The notes: generated by a model not told the origin, from the sequence alone. 64,000 bases of DNA from Bacillota bacterium (GCA_023459495.1 JAEWTL010000013.1:1-64000), one strand, 5' to 3'. Positions 8,747 to 17,627 are shown, counted from the first letter of the stretch. Numbers and translations: made by a program.

Positions 8747-10222
8747 CTATTCCACGGCGCTAAGACGGTTTTCTGTCAGGTATTTTTCGTACATCTCCCG
8801 CCACTTTTCCTGACCATCCGGAACAAATTCCGCCACTTCGGTGGATCGGATCAGTGCGCTCCTCGCATCCCTCAGCGAGCCAAATTCGCCCGCCGCGATC
8901 AGCTGCACCATCGCGTTGCCCAATGCGGTCGCTTCGGACGGCCCGGCGAATACCGGTTTGCCCGATATGTTCGCGGTAAACTGATTCAACAGTTCGTTTT
9001 GTGCGCCTCCACCCACGATATGCACCAAAGGCAGTTCGTATCCGCAGGCGTATTCCAGGCATTCCAGCACATAGCGGTATTTGCACGCAAGACTTAAAAG
9101 CACGCAGCGCACCACGTCGCCCGTTTCGCGCGGCGCCGCCTTCCCCTGCGATTCAAAAAAGCGCGCAACGAGCTCGGGCATGGGTCCCGGCTGATAAAAC
9201 ATCTCGTCGTCCGGATCAAACAAATGCATTTCCCATTTGGACTCGGCGGCAAGACGTGCCAGCTGCGAGAAATCGTAATCGTTTCCGCGTTCCTTCCAGT
9301 AACGCTGGCATTCCTGCAGAATCCACAGGCCCATCACGTTTTTGAGCAGCCGGATGCTTCCGCCCACCCCGCCCTCGTTGGCAAGGCCGTGCCGGTAGCT
9401 GCGCTCGTTGATCAGCGGGCTGCTAAGCTCCGTGCCGACGATGGACCATGTGCCGCTGCTGATATACGCAAACCTTGGCGCAAGGCTCGGCACCGCTGCC
9501 ACCGCCGAAGCCGTGTCGTGCTCTCCCACCGCGATCACAGGTAGCCGCTTTACTGACAACTCCCTGCTTACCGCATGGGACAGCCTGCCCGCCTCTTGTC
9601 CGGGCTGGATAATATTCTGCAGCAGCCGCTCAGGAAAGCCAATGCTTTGAAGCAGCGGCAGCTCCCAGCCGTCACTGGTTGGGTTATACCCCTGAGAAAC
9701 GCTGGCCAGCGTATATTCCGTCACCTTTTCACCGGTCAGAAAAAACGTCAGCGCATCGGGCACAAAGAGCAGGCTGTCCGCGGTTTCCAGCATCCACGGA
9801 CGCTGTCTGGCGACTGACAGCCACTGATAGAGCGAGTTCATGCGGTTAAACTGCAGCCCGGTACGATAATAGAGCTCTCTGCGCGAGATGCACTTATCCA
9901 TCTCCTCCACCATGCCCAACGTTCTTCCGTCGCGATAGGTATGGGGAGGCTCAATCATCGTTCCCGTGCTGTCCAGCAGCAGATAATCGTTGCTGAAAGC
10001 GTCAATACCGATCGAATCCGCATCGTTTCCAGCCGCCGCGATCCCGCGCTTCAAGCCTTCGTGCAGCGCGAATATATCCCAATAAAGGCTGGTGCCAACG
10101 ATGATCGGCTTATTTAAAAATCTGTGCAGCACTTCAAGCGAGAGCTTCCCGCCGTCATACGCGGCCCTGAAAACCCGTGCGCTGGATGCGCCGATATCGC
10201 AAACGATCAGCTTTTTGTTCAT
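8747..10222 (-). CDS. Rhamnulokinase-like FGGY kinase
   Basis: 491 aa from the ATG at 10222, two bases after the aldolase stop; GGAAG upstream supports this start over a longer frame. The N-terminus VCDIGASSARVF matches the rhamnulokinase DIGASSGR-type phosphate loop. A later GEHDTASAVA and the C-terminal VGGGAQN motif complete the FGGY signature. Rhamnulokinase phosphorylates L-rhamnulose at C1 and the product is split by RhaD, a class II aldolase. A class II aldolase gene lies immediately upstream, supporting kinase-then-aldolase action on a deoxyketose or related ketose. The window has no recognisable L-rhamnose isomerase, so the exact sugar stays open. Confidence 0.87.
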   Translation of the reverse strand: MNKKLIVCDIGASSARVFRAAYDGGKLSLEVLHRFLNKPIIVGTSLYWDIFALHEGLKRGIAAAGNDADSIGIDAFSNDYLLLDSTGTMIEPPHTYRDGRTLGMVEEMDKCISRRELYYRTGLQFNRMNSLYQWLSVARQRPWMLETADSLLFVPDALTFFLTGEKVTEYTLASVSQGYNPTSDGWELPLLQSIGFPERLLQNIIQPGQEAGRLSHAVSRELSVKRLPVIAVGEHDTASAVAAVPSLAPRFAYISSGTWSIVGTELSSPLINERSYRHGLANEGGVGGSIRLLKNVMGLWILQECQRYWKERGNDYDFSQLARLAAESKWEMHLFDPDDEMFYQPGPMPELVARFFESQGKAAPRETGDVVRCVLLSLACKYRYVLECLEYACGYELPLVHIVGGGAQNELLNQFTANISGKPVFAGPSEATALGNAMVQLIAAGEFGSLRDARSALIRSTEVAEFVPDGQEKWREMYEKYLTENRLSAVE

Positions 10223-10224
10223 GG

Positions 10225-10821
10225 TTAGATAAGCTTCCCAAACAGGTTGCACACCGCGTCCGCTTCGACGCGCTCGACGACGGAAAACGCCTGCTCAATA
10301 TGCTTGCCCACCGCGACAGTGCCATGATAGGGCAGCAATCCGCAAAGCCCGGTGATCTTCAGCTGCTCGCGCTTGGGCAGGAAGTATTCATACGCGTTCT
10401 CGGCCAGTTCCATGCTGTACGCCTTTGCCTGATGGATCAGCCCAGTCTCGCCCATCTTCAGCGTGGCCTCGGTCACCTGCGGGATCGGCTTGCACGCCGC
10501 GACAAACACCATCGTATAGAACGGATGCGCGTGGATGACGCCGTTTACCTCGGGGATATTCTTCATGATCAGCGCGTGCATCCTGCCCTCGCGGGAGAAT
10601 GCGCCTGTGCCTTCGATTATATTGCAGTCGTAGTCGATCAGCAGCGGTTCCTCGATATCGATGCGGCAGTGTTTGTGCTCGCTCATCATCGAAGGGGACA
10701 GCAGTATGCGGTTATCGTCCACGCGCATTGCGAGGTTGCCGCCCGCCGCGTTGGTCAGCCTGCGTTCCCACATATCGCTGGCGATCTGAAGGATTTTTTT
10801 GCGTTCGCATAAGTATTTCAC
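10225..10821 (-). CDS. Class II aldolase/adducin-family protein
   Basis: 198 aa, starting at a GTG that overlaps the stop of the PfkB gene by 4 bases (GTGA). Zinc ligands are His97 and His99 (HAHP) and His166 (YHGTVAVG); SREGRMH carries Glu78, which aligns with the catalytic glutamate of L-fuculose-1-phosphate aldolase. Relatives (FucA, RhaD, AraD) cleave or epimerise ketose 1- or 5-phosphates, giving dihydroxyacetone phosphate plus an aldehyde. Tight packing with a PfkB kinase upstream and a rhamnulokinase-like kinase downstream points to a phosphorylation-cleavage route. Confidence 0.9.
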   Translation of the reverse strand: MKYLCERKKILQIASDMWERRLTNAAGGNLAMRVDDNRILLSPSMMSEHKHCRIDIEEPLLIDYDCNIIEGTGAFSREGRMHALIMKNIPEVNGVIHAHPFYTMVFVAACKPIPQVTEATLKMGETGLIHQAKAYSMELAENAYEYFLPKREQLKITGLCGLLPYHGTVAVGKHIEQAFSVVERVEADAVCNLFGKLI

Positions 10822-11765
10822 GTGAGGTTCTCCAATCTTTCGACCTTAATATTTTCACAAAGCGCTTCCGCCTTGCTTTTATCCAAACCAACGGACAACG
10901 GATTGAGCGCTTCCGCCGCGCCGCACGCCGCCGCAAACTTGAGGGCACGCTCCGGCGCATAGCCGTTTTTGATCGCGCAGACAAGCCCGCTTAAATAAGC
11001 GTCACCGCAGCCCACCGTATTGACGGCTTTCACATCGGCTACGCCCGCGCGGTACAACTCCTTGCCGAACTTGACGATGCTGCCCTTGCTGCCCATCGAA
11101 ACCGCAATGATTTCGATATCGTAGTCGGACAGACTTTTGATCGCCGCCACGATCTGCCCGTCCGTTTCCGCCGGCATGCCGGTCAGTTCGGAAAGCTCCT
11201 CCGCGTTGGGCTTGATCAAAAACGGGCCGTGTTTGATCCCGGATTTCAGCGACGCACCCGCGCTGTCCAGCGCGATGCGGCAGCCCTTCTCATGCGCCGA
11301 GGCCAGCAGCTTATCCTGCAGCGAGGTTCCCGCGCTGTCGGTAAAGTTGGAGGCATCACCCGATATGACGACCCAGTCAATCCGATCCGTCAGCGCGTCA
11401 TACCGCTCGTAAAATGCGTCCAGAATCTCAGCGGACACCTCGGGGCCTTTTTCGCATATCAACGTGCTCGATTTCTCATCGATCAGCAGATAGTTCGTGC
11501 GTGAATCGCCTTGCTCCGAAAGTATAAAATCGCAGGTTACTCCACTGCCTTCAAGGCTTTCGATAATCTGTCTTCCGGTGTCGCCCATCGCGATACCCGT
11601 CGCGATGCTGGGCTCCCCAAGGCAGGCAAGATTGACGGAAACATGCGTGCCTTTGCCGCCGACGCAGTTTTCGCGGCGGGTTATTCGATTGGTAACGTTA
11701 AATGTAAACCCATTGACGAACAGCAGCCTGTCCATCGCGGGATTGAGAGTCACAGTCAGTATCAT
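10818..11765 (-). CDS. PfkB-family hexose kinase (1-phosphofructokinase-like)
   Basis: 315 aa. The N-terminus MILTVTLNPAMD, the sugar loop GGKGTHVS (36-43) and the second PfkB signature NTVGCGDAYLSG, with catalytic base Asp255, match the 1-phosphofructokinase/tagatose-6-phosphate kinase group, which phosphorylates ketohexose phosphates. The ATG has no clear ribosome binding site and follows a stable hairpin by 9 bases, so expression may be damped relative to the upstream genes. A class II aldolase overlaps its stop, which fits a kinase making a bisphosphate for cleavage (inference). Confidence 0.88.
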   Translation of the reverse strand: MILTVTLNPAMDRLLFVNGFTFNVTNRITRRENCVGGKGTHVSVNLACLGEPSIATGIAMGDTGRQIIESLEGSGVTCDFILSEQGDSRTNYLLIDEKSSTLICEKGPEVSAEILDAFYERYDALTDRIDWVVISGDASNFTDSAGTSLQDKLLASAHEKGCRIALDSAGASLKSGIKHGPFLIKPNAEELSELTGMPAETDGQIVAAIKSLSDYDIEIIAVSMGSKGSIVKFGKELYRAGVADVKAVNTVGCGDAYLSGLVCAIKNGYAPERALKFAAACGAAEALNPLSVGLDKSKAEALCENIKVERLENLT

Positions 11766-11774
11766 TAGAAAATC

Positions 11775-11804
11775 AAGGGCTGTCCTATCAAAAGAACAGC
11801 CCTT
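11775..11804. terminator. Hairpin between alcohol dehydrogenase and PfkB genes
   Basis: A perfect 9-bp stem, AAGGGCTGT (11775-11783) with ACAGCCCTT (11796-11804). T-rich but short tails occur on both sides (TTGATTTTC on the minus strand, TTGCCTTTC on the plus strand). Both neighbours are on the minus strand, so it may terminate partially and set the ratio between the two halves of the operon. Confidence 0.6.
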
Positions 11805-11815
11805 TTGCCTTTCGA

Positions 11816-12874
11816 TTAGAAATATACTCTTTCGGTCAGTTCAGGGCAGACAAACACTTTGACGAGGTTCTTCTGTTCTCTGATCTCTTTGAGCGCCGAT
11901 TCCAGCTCAGCCAGCGGCACCGCCATGGAGAACATGGGCTTGGGATCGATGATGCCGTACTTCAGCAGCGTGATGGCTTCGCCCCAGTTGTTGCCGATGC
12001 CCGCACAGGAGCCGCTCACCTTTTTCTCGCCCAGCACGAACTCGTACGGTTCCAGCGCCGCCGTCTGGCCCTGCGCAGCGATACCGAACGCTTCCACTTT
12101 GCCGCCCCGGCGGAGCATCTTGAACGCCTGCTCATAGGTCGCCGTGGAGCCCACCGCTTCGATCACATAGTCCACGCCGACTCCGCCCGTGAGGCGCTTG
12201 ACTTCCGCCACCACATCCGGCACTTCATGAACGTTGATGGTAATGTCCGCGCCCATCTTCTTCGCCGTCTCCAAACGGGCTGCGTCGTCGCCGATTACGA
12301 TAACGGGAGCGCAGGCTCTCGCCTTCGCCACCGCGCCGTGCAGAATACCGAGTCCGCAGCCGATGACCGCGACAGAGGAGCCGATCTTGGCGTCCATACG
12401 CTCGGCAGCGTGGAGCACCGCGGTCAGCGGTTCCACAAAAGCGGCGGTATAGTCGTCCATCTCATCGGGCAGATGGTAGCAGTTCTTCCAAGGAGCCTTC
12501 ACGTATTCCGCAAAGCCGCCGTCCGTATGGATACCGAGCTGCGTGAACGTTTCGCAGAGCAGGCCGTCGCCGCGGCGGCAGAAGTAGCAGGTGCCGCAAG
12601 TCAGGCAGATGTCAGCCGCCACGCGGTCGCCCACCTTGAGGCCCTTCGCATTTTTGCCGACTTCGGCGATTTCGCCCCAGAACTCGTGTCCGGTAATCAT
12701 CGGCAGCTTGTCCGCCGCGTATTTGCCGGTATAGATGCTCCAGTCAGATCCGCAGATGCCGCAGACCTTAATCTTGATGAGAACTTCGTCGTCGCTGATC
12801 TGCGGAACAGGAACTTCAACATACTCCATCTGATAGGGAGCTTTTACAACTTGTGCCTTCATTGTCTTTGCCAT
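11816..12874 (-). CDS. Zinc-dependent alcohol/sorbitol dehydrogenase (MDR)
   Basis: 352 aa. Catalytic zinc residues are Cys41 and His63-Glu64 (GHEFWG). The zinc lobe is cysteine-rich, with Cys90, 93, 96, 99 and 107, one more than the usual four. The NAD-binding glycines are in VIGCGLG near residue 170. GAGGTG lies 5 bases before the ATG. It likely interconverts a polyol or sugar hydroxyl and ketone. It is 12 bases downstream of a TIM-barrel isomerase/epimerase and is followed by the intercistronic hairpin. Confidence 0.9.
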   Translation of the reverse strand: MAKTMKAQVVKAPYQMEYVEVPVPQISDDEVLIKIKVCGICGSDWSIYTGKYAADKLPMITGHEFWGEIAEVGKNAKGLKVGDRVAADICLTCGTCYFCRRGDGLLCETFTQLGIHTDGGFAEYVKAPWKNCYHLPDEMDDYTAAFVEPLTAVLHAAERMDAKIGSSVAVIGCGLGILHGAVAKARACAPVIVIGDDAARLETAKKMGADITINVHEVPDVVAEVKRLTGGVGVDYVIEAVGSTATYEQAFKMLRRGGKVEAFGIAAQGQTAALEPYEFVLGEKKVSGSCAGIGNNWGEAITLLKYGIIDPKPMFSMAVPLAELESALKEIREQKNLVKVFVCPELTERVYF

Positions 12875-12886
12875 AATATCACCTCA

Positions 12887-13870
12887 TTAATCTCTGGGAT
12901 TGTTGAAAATCTTATCGCGGCGGCCTTCGTACGGCGCTTTGATAATCAGCGGCTTCAGGAACGGCGCAACCTTCTCCACGCCGTCGCCTACGCTCATCGT
13001 CACATCTTCATGCTCGTAGGAGAGCACATAGTCGTAGCCGACCATGGAAAGCTCGGTGATGACCTTCTTCCACGGCACGCTGCCCCAGCCGGGGATGCGG
13101 AACCGGAACGCGCGGTCGAGTCTCAGCCAGTCGCCCTGCATCAGGATGCCGCCGCGCTGGATGTTATGCTCCACGATCTCGCCGTCCTTGGCGTGTACGT
13201 GGAAGATACGGCTGCCCAGTTCGTCGATGAAGTTTTCGACGCGCAGTCCGAGATAGATGAGGTTCGCGGGATCGAGGTTGAAACCGAAGTTCGGATGTCC
13301 GCCCAACAGCTCAATCGCTCTCTTCGCGGTGTGAATGTCGTAGATCATGTTGTTGGGATGCGGCTCCACTGCGAACTTCACGCCGTATTCCTTGAACTTG
13401 TCCATGATCGGCAGGAACACTTCGGCGAATTCCTTCTCCATCTTGTCCCAGCCGTCTGCGCACGGGAACGGGAAGTAACGGCCCCAGTTGGTGACACCGG
13501 TGAAACCATTGACCACCGGAACTTCCAGCGCGTTGGCCGCCTGCACCGTCTTCATCAGGTTCTCGATGCCGTACTTGACCTTTTCTTCCTTGGTGCCGGG
13601 GCAGAGCTTGTCGGTATCCTCGGTGTGCGGTCCCAGTATCAGCAGGGAATCCGCATGGTTGGACAGGCCGGAAATCTCGACGCCGTAGCTTGCGAGCGTC
13701 TTCTTGAGCTCAGCCGCCTTGCCGGGTTTTAAAATCTCGTCACAGTCAAACTGGCCGCATCCGCTGTATGCAGGAATTTCCATCATTTCATAGCCGTGTT
13801 CCACCATTATCTTAGCGACTTCTTCCAGCGACAAATGTGCGTAGTTGGCTGCAAAAAAACCTAATTTCAT
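12887..13870 (-). CDS. Sugar phosphate isomerase/epimerase (TIM barrel)
   Basis: 327 aa, longer than the 250-290 aa typical of the family. Metal-binding segments FAVEPHPNN, FNLDPANLIYLG and HVHAKDGE, and a late SYEHED, are in the expected order for a xylose-isomerase-like TIM barrel. AAGGAG precedes the ATG. It lies between an old-yellow-enzyme gene (45-base gap) and a zinc alcohol dehydrogenase (12-base gap). The segment GFTGVTNWGRYFPFP is reminiscent of large-sugar or glycoside-active members, but the substrate is not known. Confidence 0.87.
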   Translation of the reverse strand: MKLGFFAANYAHLSLEEVAKIMVEHGYEMMEIPAYSGCGQFDCDEILKPGKAAELKKTLASYGVEISGLSNHADSLLILGPHTEDTDKLCPGTKEEKVKYGIENLMKTVQAANALEVPVVNGFTGVTNWGRYFPFPCADGWDKMEKEFAEVFLPIMDKFKEYGVKFAVEPHPNNMIYDIHTAKRAIELLGGHPNFGFNLDPANLIYLGLRVENFIDELGSRIFHVHAKDGEIVEHNIQRGGILMQGDWLRLDRAFRFRIPGWGSVPWKKVITELSMVGYDYVLSYEHEDVTMSVGDGVEKVAPFLKPLIIKAPYEGRRDKIFNNPRD

Positions 13871-13915
13871 TGGCGATTTCTCCTTTTTATATTATTTACA
13901 AGCTGCGAGCGCTTC

Positions 13916-15157
13916 TCAGGTATGCATTTTGCGCAGCGGCCCGAATTCTTTTCTGGTCTTTACCAGCACGTCGGTGTAGTGCTTATTATACGTGCAGCAG
14001 CCGATTTCTTTCTGGCGGATCAACAGCTCGAGGCAGTTGTCGCACAGCGTGCACCATTTGATCTCGTTCTCACGGCCTTCGCGAAGCTTTTTGGCCAGGA
14101 ACGGGTCCGCAAAGGACTGGCGTCCGAGCGCAAGCATGTCGACCTTGCCTTCTTCAATAAACTTCGTGCCGTAGAAGAACATCGAGTTCTTCTCCGCTTC
14201 CGCAGCGAGGCAGCCGTTTTTGCCGTTTCTGAACACCGAATAGTTCGAGCCGATGATCGCAGCGCTCTTGACGGCGTTCTTGAACTCCTTCGCCCAGGTG
14301 GGATGCAGGAACGCGAAGTACGGAGCGTGCTTGTCAGCCTGGGTGATGGCGACGGTGATGGAGGGGCTGCCGCCGGACTGTACGAAGTACTGCGCACCGC
14401 GCTCTTCGAGGCCGCGGATCAGATCCAGAGGCTCGGTCAGGTCGATGATCGGGGAATCCGGGCCTTCCGTGCCGAAGCCGCCCGGGAAGCCTTCCCATGC
14501 GGAAATCTTGGAGCCGATCAGGAAGTTCGGGTCGTTGATCTCTTTGTTGATCCTCTCATAGAGGTCGAAAGCGAAACGCCTTCTGTTCTCCCACGAGCCG
14601 CCGTATTTCCAATTACGGTCGTTGTAAGGCCGCAGTATCTGGGAACCCAGGTAGCCGTGGCAGAGCTTCAGGTCGATGCCATCCGCGCCGGCATCGTAAG
14701 CGATGCGCGATGCGAGCACGAACTGATCCATGATGTGATCGACTTCTTCTTCGGTCAGCACCTCGCCGCCGTAACCAGGAAGCGGTTTCACCGTGACCCT
14801 GCGGGAAAAGTCCGGGTGGCTCAGCTCGCCCGAATGCGTCAGCTGAAATACGAACAGGGCGTCCGGGTTCAGCTTCTTCATATCGCCCACGAATTTTTCA
14901 AGCGGCTTGGCGTTCTTGGGCATGATCGAAAGCTGGTTCTTTCTGCTGCGGCATTCGTCCGTCACCGTGATGGCTTCCAGCGTGATCATGCCGGCTTCAC
15001 CTTTGAAGAGGTTGGCATACCGCTCAACAGTCAGGTCCGACGGGTTGCCGTCTGCATCCGCATCCGTGCATTCCATGGCCTGAATGAAAAATCTGTTCTT
15101 GCATTCCCTATTGCCGATTTTGATCGGGCTTAGCAATACGTCCTTGTAACGATCCAT
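13916..15157 (-). CDS. NADH:flavin oxidoreductase (old yellow enzyme family)
   Basis: 413 aa from the ATG at 15157 (MDRYKDVLLSPIKIGN), supported by GGAAGGGA upstream; a longer frame starts 39 bases earlier without one. It is an FMN TIM barrel: conserved VFQLTHSGE near residue 110, the DGIDLKLCHGYLGSQ segment with a His where OYE relatives place active-site residues, and the ALGRQSFADP FMN-phosphate region near 350. The C-terminus has a cysteine cluster, CTLCDNC followed by CC, like the 4Fe-4S site of dienoyl-CoA-reductase-type enzymes. The protein nevertheless stops there, without the second flavin/NADPH domain. First gene of a sugar-catabolic operon; it probably reduces an unsaturated or keto intermediate (inference). 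Confidence 0.87.
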   Translation of the reverse strand: MDRYKDVLLSPIKIGNRECKNRFFIQAMECTDADADGNPSDLTVERYANLFKGEAGMITLEAITVTDECRSRKNQLSIMPKNAKPLEKFVGDMKKLNPDALFVFQLTHSGELSHPDFSRRVTVKPLPGYGGEVLTEEEVDHIMDQFVLASRIAYDAGADGIDLKLCHGYLGSQILRPYNDRNWKYGGSWENRRRFAFDLYERINKEINDPNFLIGSKISAWEGFPGGFGTEGPDSPIIDLTEPLDLIRGLEERGAQYFVQSGGSPSITVAITQADKHAPYFAFLHPTWAKEFKNAVKSAAIIGSNYSVFRNGKNGCLAAEAEKNSMFFYGTKFIEEGKVDMLALGRQSFADPFLAKKLREGRENEIKWCTLCDNCLELLIRQKEIGCCTYNKHYTDVLVKTRKEFGPLRKMHT

Positions 15158-15240
15158 TTGGTTCCCTTCCTTTGCGTGTTTATTTCTTTTTAACAACCAT
15201 TTTAATCATTTTTACTGTCCAAAAGCGTAAAAACGCCTTT

Positions 15241-15253
15241 AAACCCATGGTTT
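15241..15253. promoter_or_regulatory. Short inverted repeat upstream of the old-yellow-enzyme operon
   Basis: AAACC-CAT-GGTTT, a 5-bp inverted repeat, lies next to TTGACA on the minus strand (15260-15255). It could be a repressor site over the -35 region. I see no convincing -10 at standard spacing, so both promoter and operator remain tentative. Confidence 0.3.
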
Positions 15254-15264
15254 GTGTCAATAAA

Positions 15265-15300
15265 TAAGGGCATGATGCCGCCGCCGTCATCATGCCCTTA
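15265..15300 (-). terminator. Terminator of the LacI/solute-binding fusion gene
   Basis: A perfect 13-bp stem, TAAGGGCATGATG (15265-15277) with CATCATGCCCTTA (15288-15300), and a 10-base loop. TTTATT follows on the minus strand. It lies 42 bases past the stop of the fusion regulator and separates it from the old-yellow-enzyme operon. Confidence 0.8.
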
Positions 15301-15341
15301 TGATAAATCATCAATTTGAACGTGTCAATAATTTAATTCTG

Positions 15342-17570
15342 TCATTTTATTGCATCATTCAACTGTTGGGCCACTTCCTTCAACGCTTCCTTTGCGGACA
15401 GTCTGTTCTCAATCGTCTTATGTACCGCGTTGCCGATGATCTGCTCCAGAACCGCTTCAGATACGCCTTCTCCCTTAGAATTCTTCGGCATCGCGCGCCT
15501 TCTCGTGCACGCAAATGCGCTGGGCAATATCCGATACCACGGGTATAGATTGTGCAGTTCGGCGCTCTCAAATACCGAACGATAGGGAACAATCCGGCCC
15601 AACATCGCGTTGGGGATGATCAATGATTCCGACGCCGTCCACTTCGCAAATTCAAAAGCGTCGTTCTTCTTCTCCGAATACGGATTGACGCCGATCGACC
15701 AGCCGCCCAATACGCTGGCTTTGCCCGGTATCAGTGTATACCCAACCTTACCGACGACCGAGGACACGCTCCGGTCCTCCAGCGGCGTCGCATGGTCGGA
15801 GAACAGCATCATCATTGCCGCGTCGCCGCGTCCAAAGATCTCCACCTGCTCATCCCACCAGAATACCGGTGAATCCGGATGGGCATAGTTAAAGCTTTCC
15901 GCGTAATTGGAGAGCGCGGCCACACACTTGTCGCTCGAAATCACCGCTTTGCCGTTTTCAAATATGTTGCCACCCATTCCCCAGGCCCGCGGCAGGTATT
16001 CGCAAACCGCGCCCGACGCGTTCATTGCCCCCAAGGTGGTACCGTACAGCGTCTCCGATTCAGGGTTGTATCTTCTGGTAAAGAACCCGGCGACACGGTT
16101 AAACTCCTCCCATGTCGTGGGTACTTGAAGGTCCTTTTTAAAGCGCTCATAGAAGAGCCGCTTGTTTTTGATCTGCGAAAACAGGTCTTTTCTATAATAC
16201 AGCAGCTGAACCGTATGGCTGAACGGCAGCGCGTAAAGATGGTCTCCGAAGAAGCAATGCTCGCGCAGCACATCCTCCGAGAACATCCGGCTCAGCTCCT
16301 TATTATCCGTATAAAAGTCCGACAAGTCCTGCACATACCCGCCAAGAATCAGTTCCTTCATCCATGCAAGGTCGAACGTAAACGCATCGTATTCGCCCGT
16401 GGGAATTCCCTTTAATATCTCCTTGAGCATCTGGTTGTATGGCACCTGCTTCAGCTCAAGCTCGATGCCTGTGGTGCGCTTAAAATCAGCCGCAAGCGAA
16501 GGGATCGTGTGGCTGGCAGGCGAGTCCTGCGTCAATATCCGGATCTTCCGCCGTATGCCGATATCATGGCACCGGGCAGCCGCAAGGCCTGTGCTTTGGG
16601 CGCATGGGACCGAGATGCTTCTGCCGCCGCGGGTATCCTCCTGGTTTACCACCTCGTCCAGCATTTTGACCGCCGCTCTGGCCATCTGGGTATACGGTAA
16701 GAACAGGTGGTTGTCCTTTTCGCTTTTCGCCCTGGTCCACTCCTCCGCATCCAAAGTAATCACCCTGGGCGCGGTTACGCGCGGCTCCATGCTGATCGCA
16801 AGCGCGCAATTGACGCCTTCGCTCAGCATTCTGTTGGTTGTATAAATGATTTGCGGCGGGTTTTCCAGCTCCATCAACCGGATTGCGGCGCGCATTGCGC
16901 TCTCCTTGTTGCCGTTCACCGTCTCAACGTATTTCGCGTCGATATTCTTTCTGGCTTTATGCATCGCGTTGAAGTAAGCGTCGACGCATTCCATTTCGAA
17001 CGAATACTCCTGCGGCCCTGCAATTATCGCGATCTTCTCGTATCCTGCGGTAATCTGATTCTGTATGTGCCCCGTTATGGCGGCCCGCACGTCCATATCG
17101 ACATTGTTCATTAAATATCCGGATACCTTGTTATGAATAAAGACAACCTTCAGTCCGCCTTCAATCACGCGGTTAAAAAACTCCGTATTGCCCGGTTGGC
17201 AGGTCAGCAGGATGACGCCGTCCGATCCCATCATCAGCGAGCTTTCGAGTATTGCGCATTCACGATCCGGCACATCCGAGCAGACCCGAAGGTATGCGGA
17301 ATACCCTTTCTCCGATGCGTATATGGATATCTCGTCGAACAGCTTCGCGTATGCCATGCTGGCGATATCCGGGAATACGACCTCGATTCGCCCTGTGCGT
17401 TTCGTCTTCAAATTCCGCGCGAGCTCGTTCTGTTTATACCCAAGCTCGGCAACCGCCTGCTCCACGCGCCTGATCTTATCGCTGCTGACGGATTTTGACC
17501 CGTTCAACACGTTCGACACAGTGCCGTGAGATACGCCCGCCAGTTTCGCGACATCCTTCATCGTCGCCAT
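15342..17570 (-). CDS. LacI-type regulator fused to a cytoplasmic MalE-like solute-binding domain
   Basis: 742 aa from the ATG at 17570 (AGGGG 8 bases upstream); LacI regulators are normally about 340 aa. Residues about 1-55 are a LacI helix-turn-helix (MKDVAKLAGVSHGTVSNVLN). Residues about 60-340 are a LacI/type I periplasmic-binding-like sensor. From about 355 to the end is a second ligand-binding module resembling family 1 extracellular solute-binding proteins, with a FKRTTGIELELKQVPY start, TTWEEFNRVAGFF and a GGWSIGVNP hinge segment. There is no signal peptide or membrane segment, so the second domain must act in the cytoplasm. It is divergent from the deoC-ABC operon, with AAACAATA motifs at both promoters. 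It probably senses two ligands or one oligosaccharide (inference). Confidence 0.92.
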   Translation of the reverse strand: MATMKDVAKLAGVSHGTVSNVLNGSKSVSSDKIRRVEQAVAELGYKQNELARNLKTKRTGRIEVVFPDIASMAYAKLFDEISIYASEKGYSAYLRVCSDVPDRECAILESSLMMGSDGVILLTCQPGNTEFFNRVIEGGLKVVFIHNKVSGYLMNNVDMDVRAAITGHIQNQITAGYEKIAIIAGPQEYSFEMECVDAYFNAMHKARKNIDAKYVETVNGNKESAMRAAIRLMELENPPQIIYTTNRMLSEGVNCALAISMEPRVTAPRVITLDAEEWTRAKSEKDNHLFLPYTQMARAAVKMLDEVVNQEDTRGGRSISVPCAQSTGLAAARCHDIGIRRKIRILTQDSPASHTIPSLAADFKRTTGIELELKQVPYNQMLKEILKGIPTGEYDAFTFDLAWMKELILGGYVQDLSDFYTDNKELSRMFSEDVLREHCFFGDHLYALPFSHTVQLLYYRKDLFSQIKNKRLFYERFKKDLQVPTTWEEFNRVAGFFTRRYNPESETLYGTTLGAMNASGAVCEYLPRAWGMGGNIFENGKAVISSDKCVAALSNYAESFNYAHPDSPVFWWDEQVEIFGRGDAAMMMLFSDHATPLEDRSVSSVVGKVGYTLIPGKASVLGGWSIGVNPYSEKKNDAFEFAKWTASESLIIPNAMLGRIVPYRSVFESAELHNLYPWYRILPSAFACTRRRAMPKNSKGEGVSEAVLEQIIGNAVHKTIENRLSAKEALKEVAQQLNDAIK

Positions 17571-17627
17571 CTGCTTTACCCCTATCACAAAAAGTTTTAT
17601 TTTCTATAATGATACACTATTGTTTTT

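Noticed and set aside
15255..15260. TTGACA upstream of the old-yellow-enzyme gene as a defined promoter
   Set aside because: No acceptable -10 box at 16-18 bases; reported only as a tentative regulatory region.
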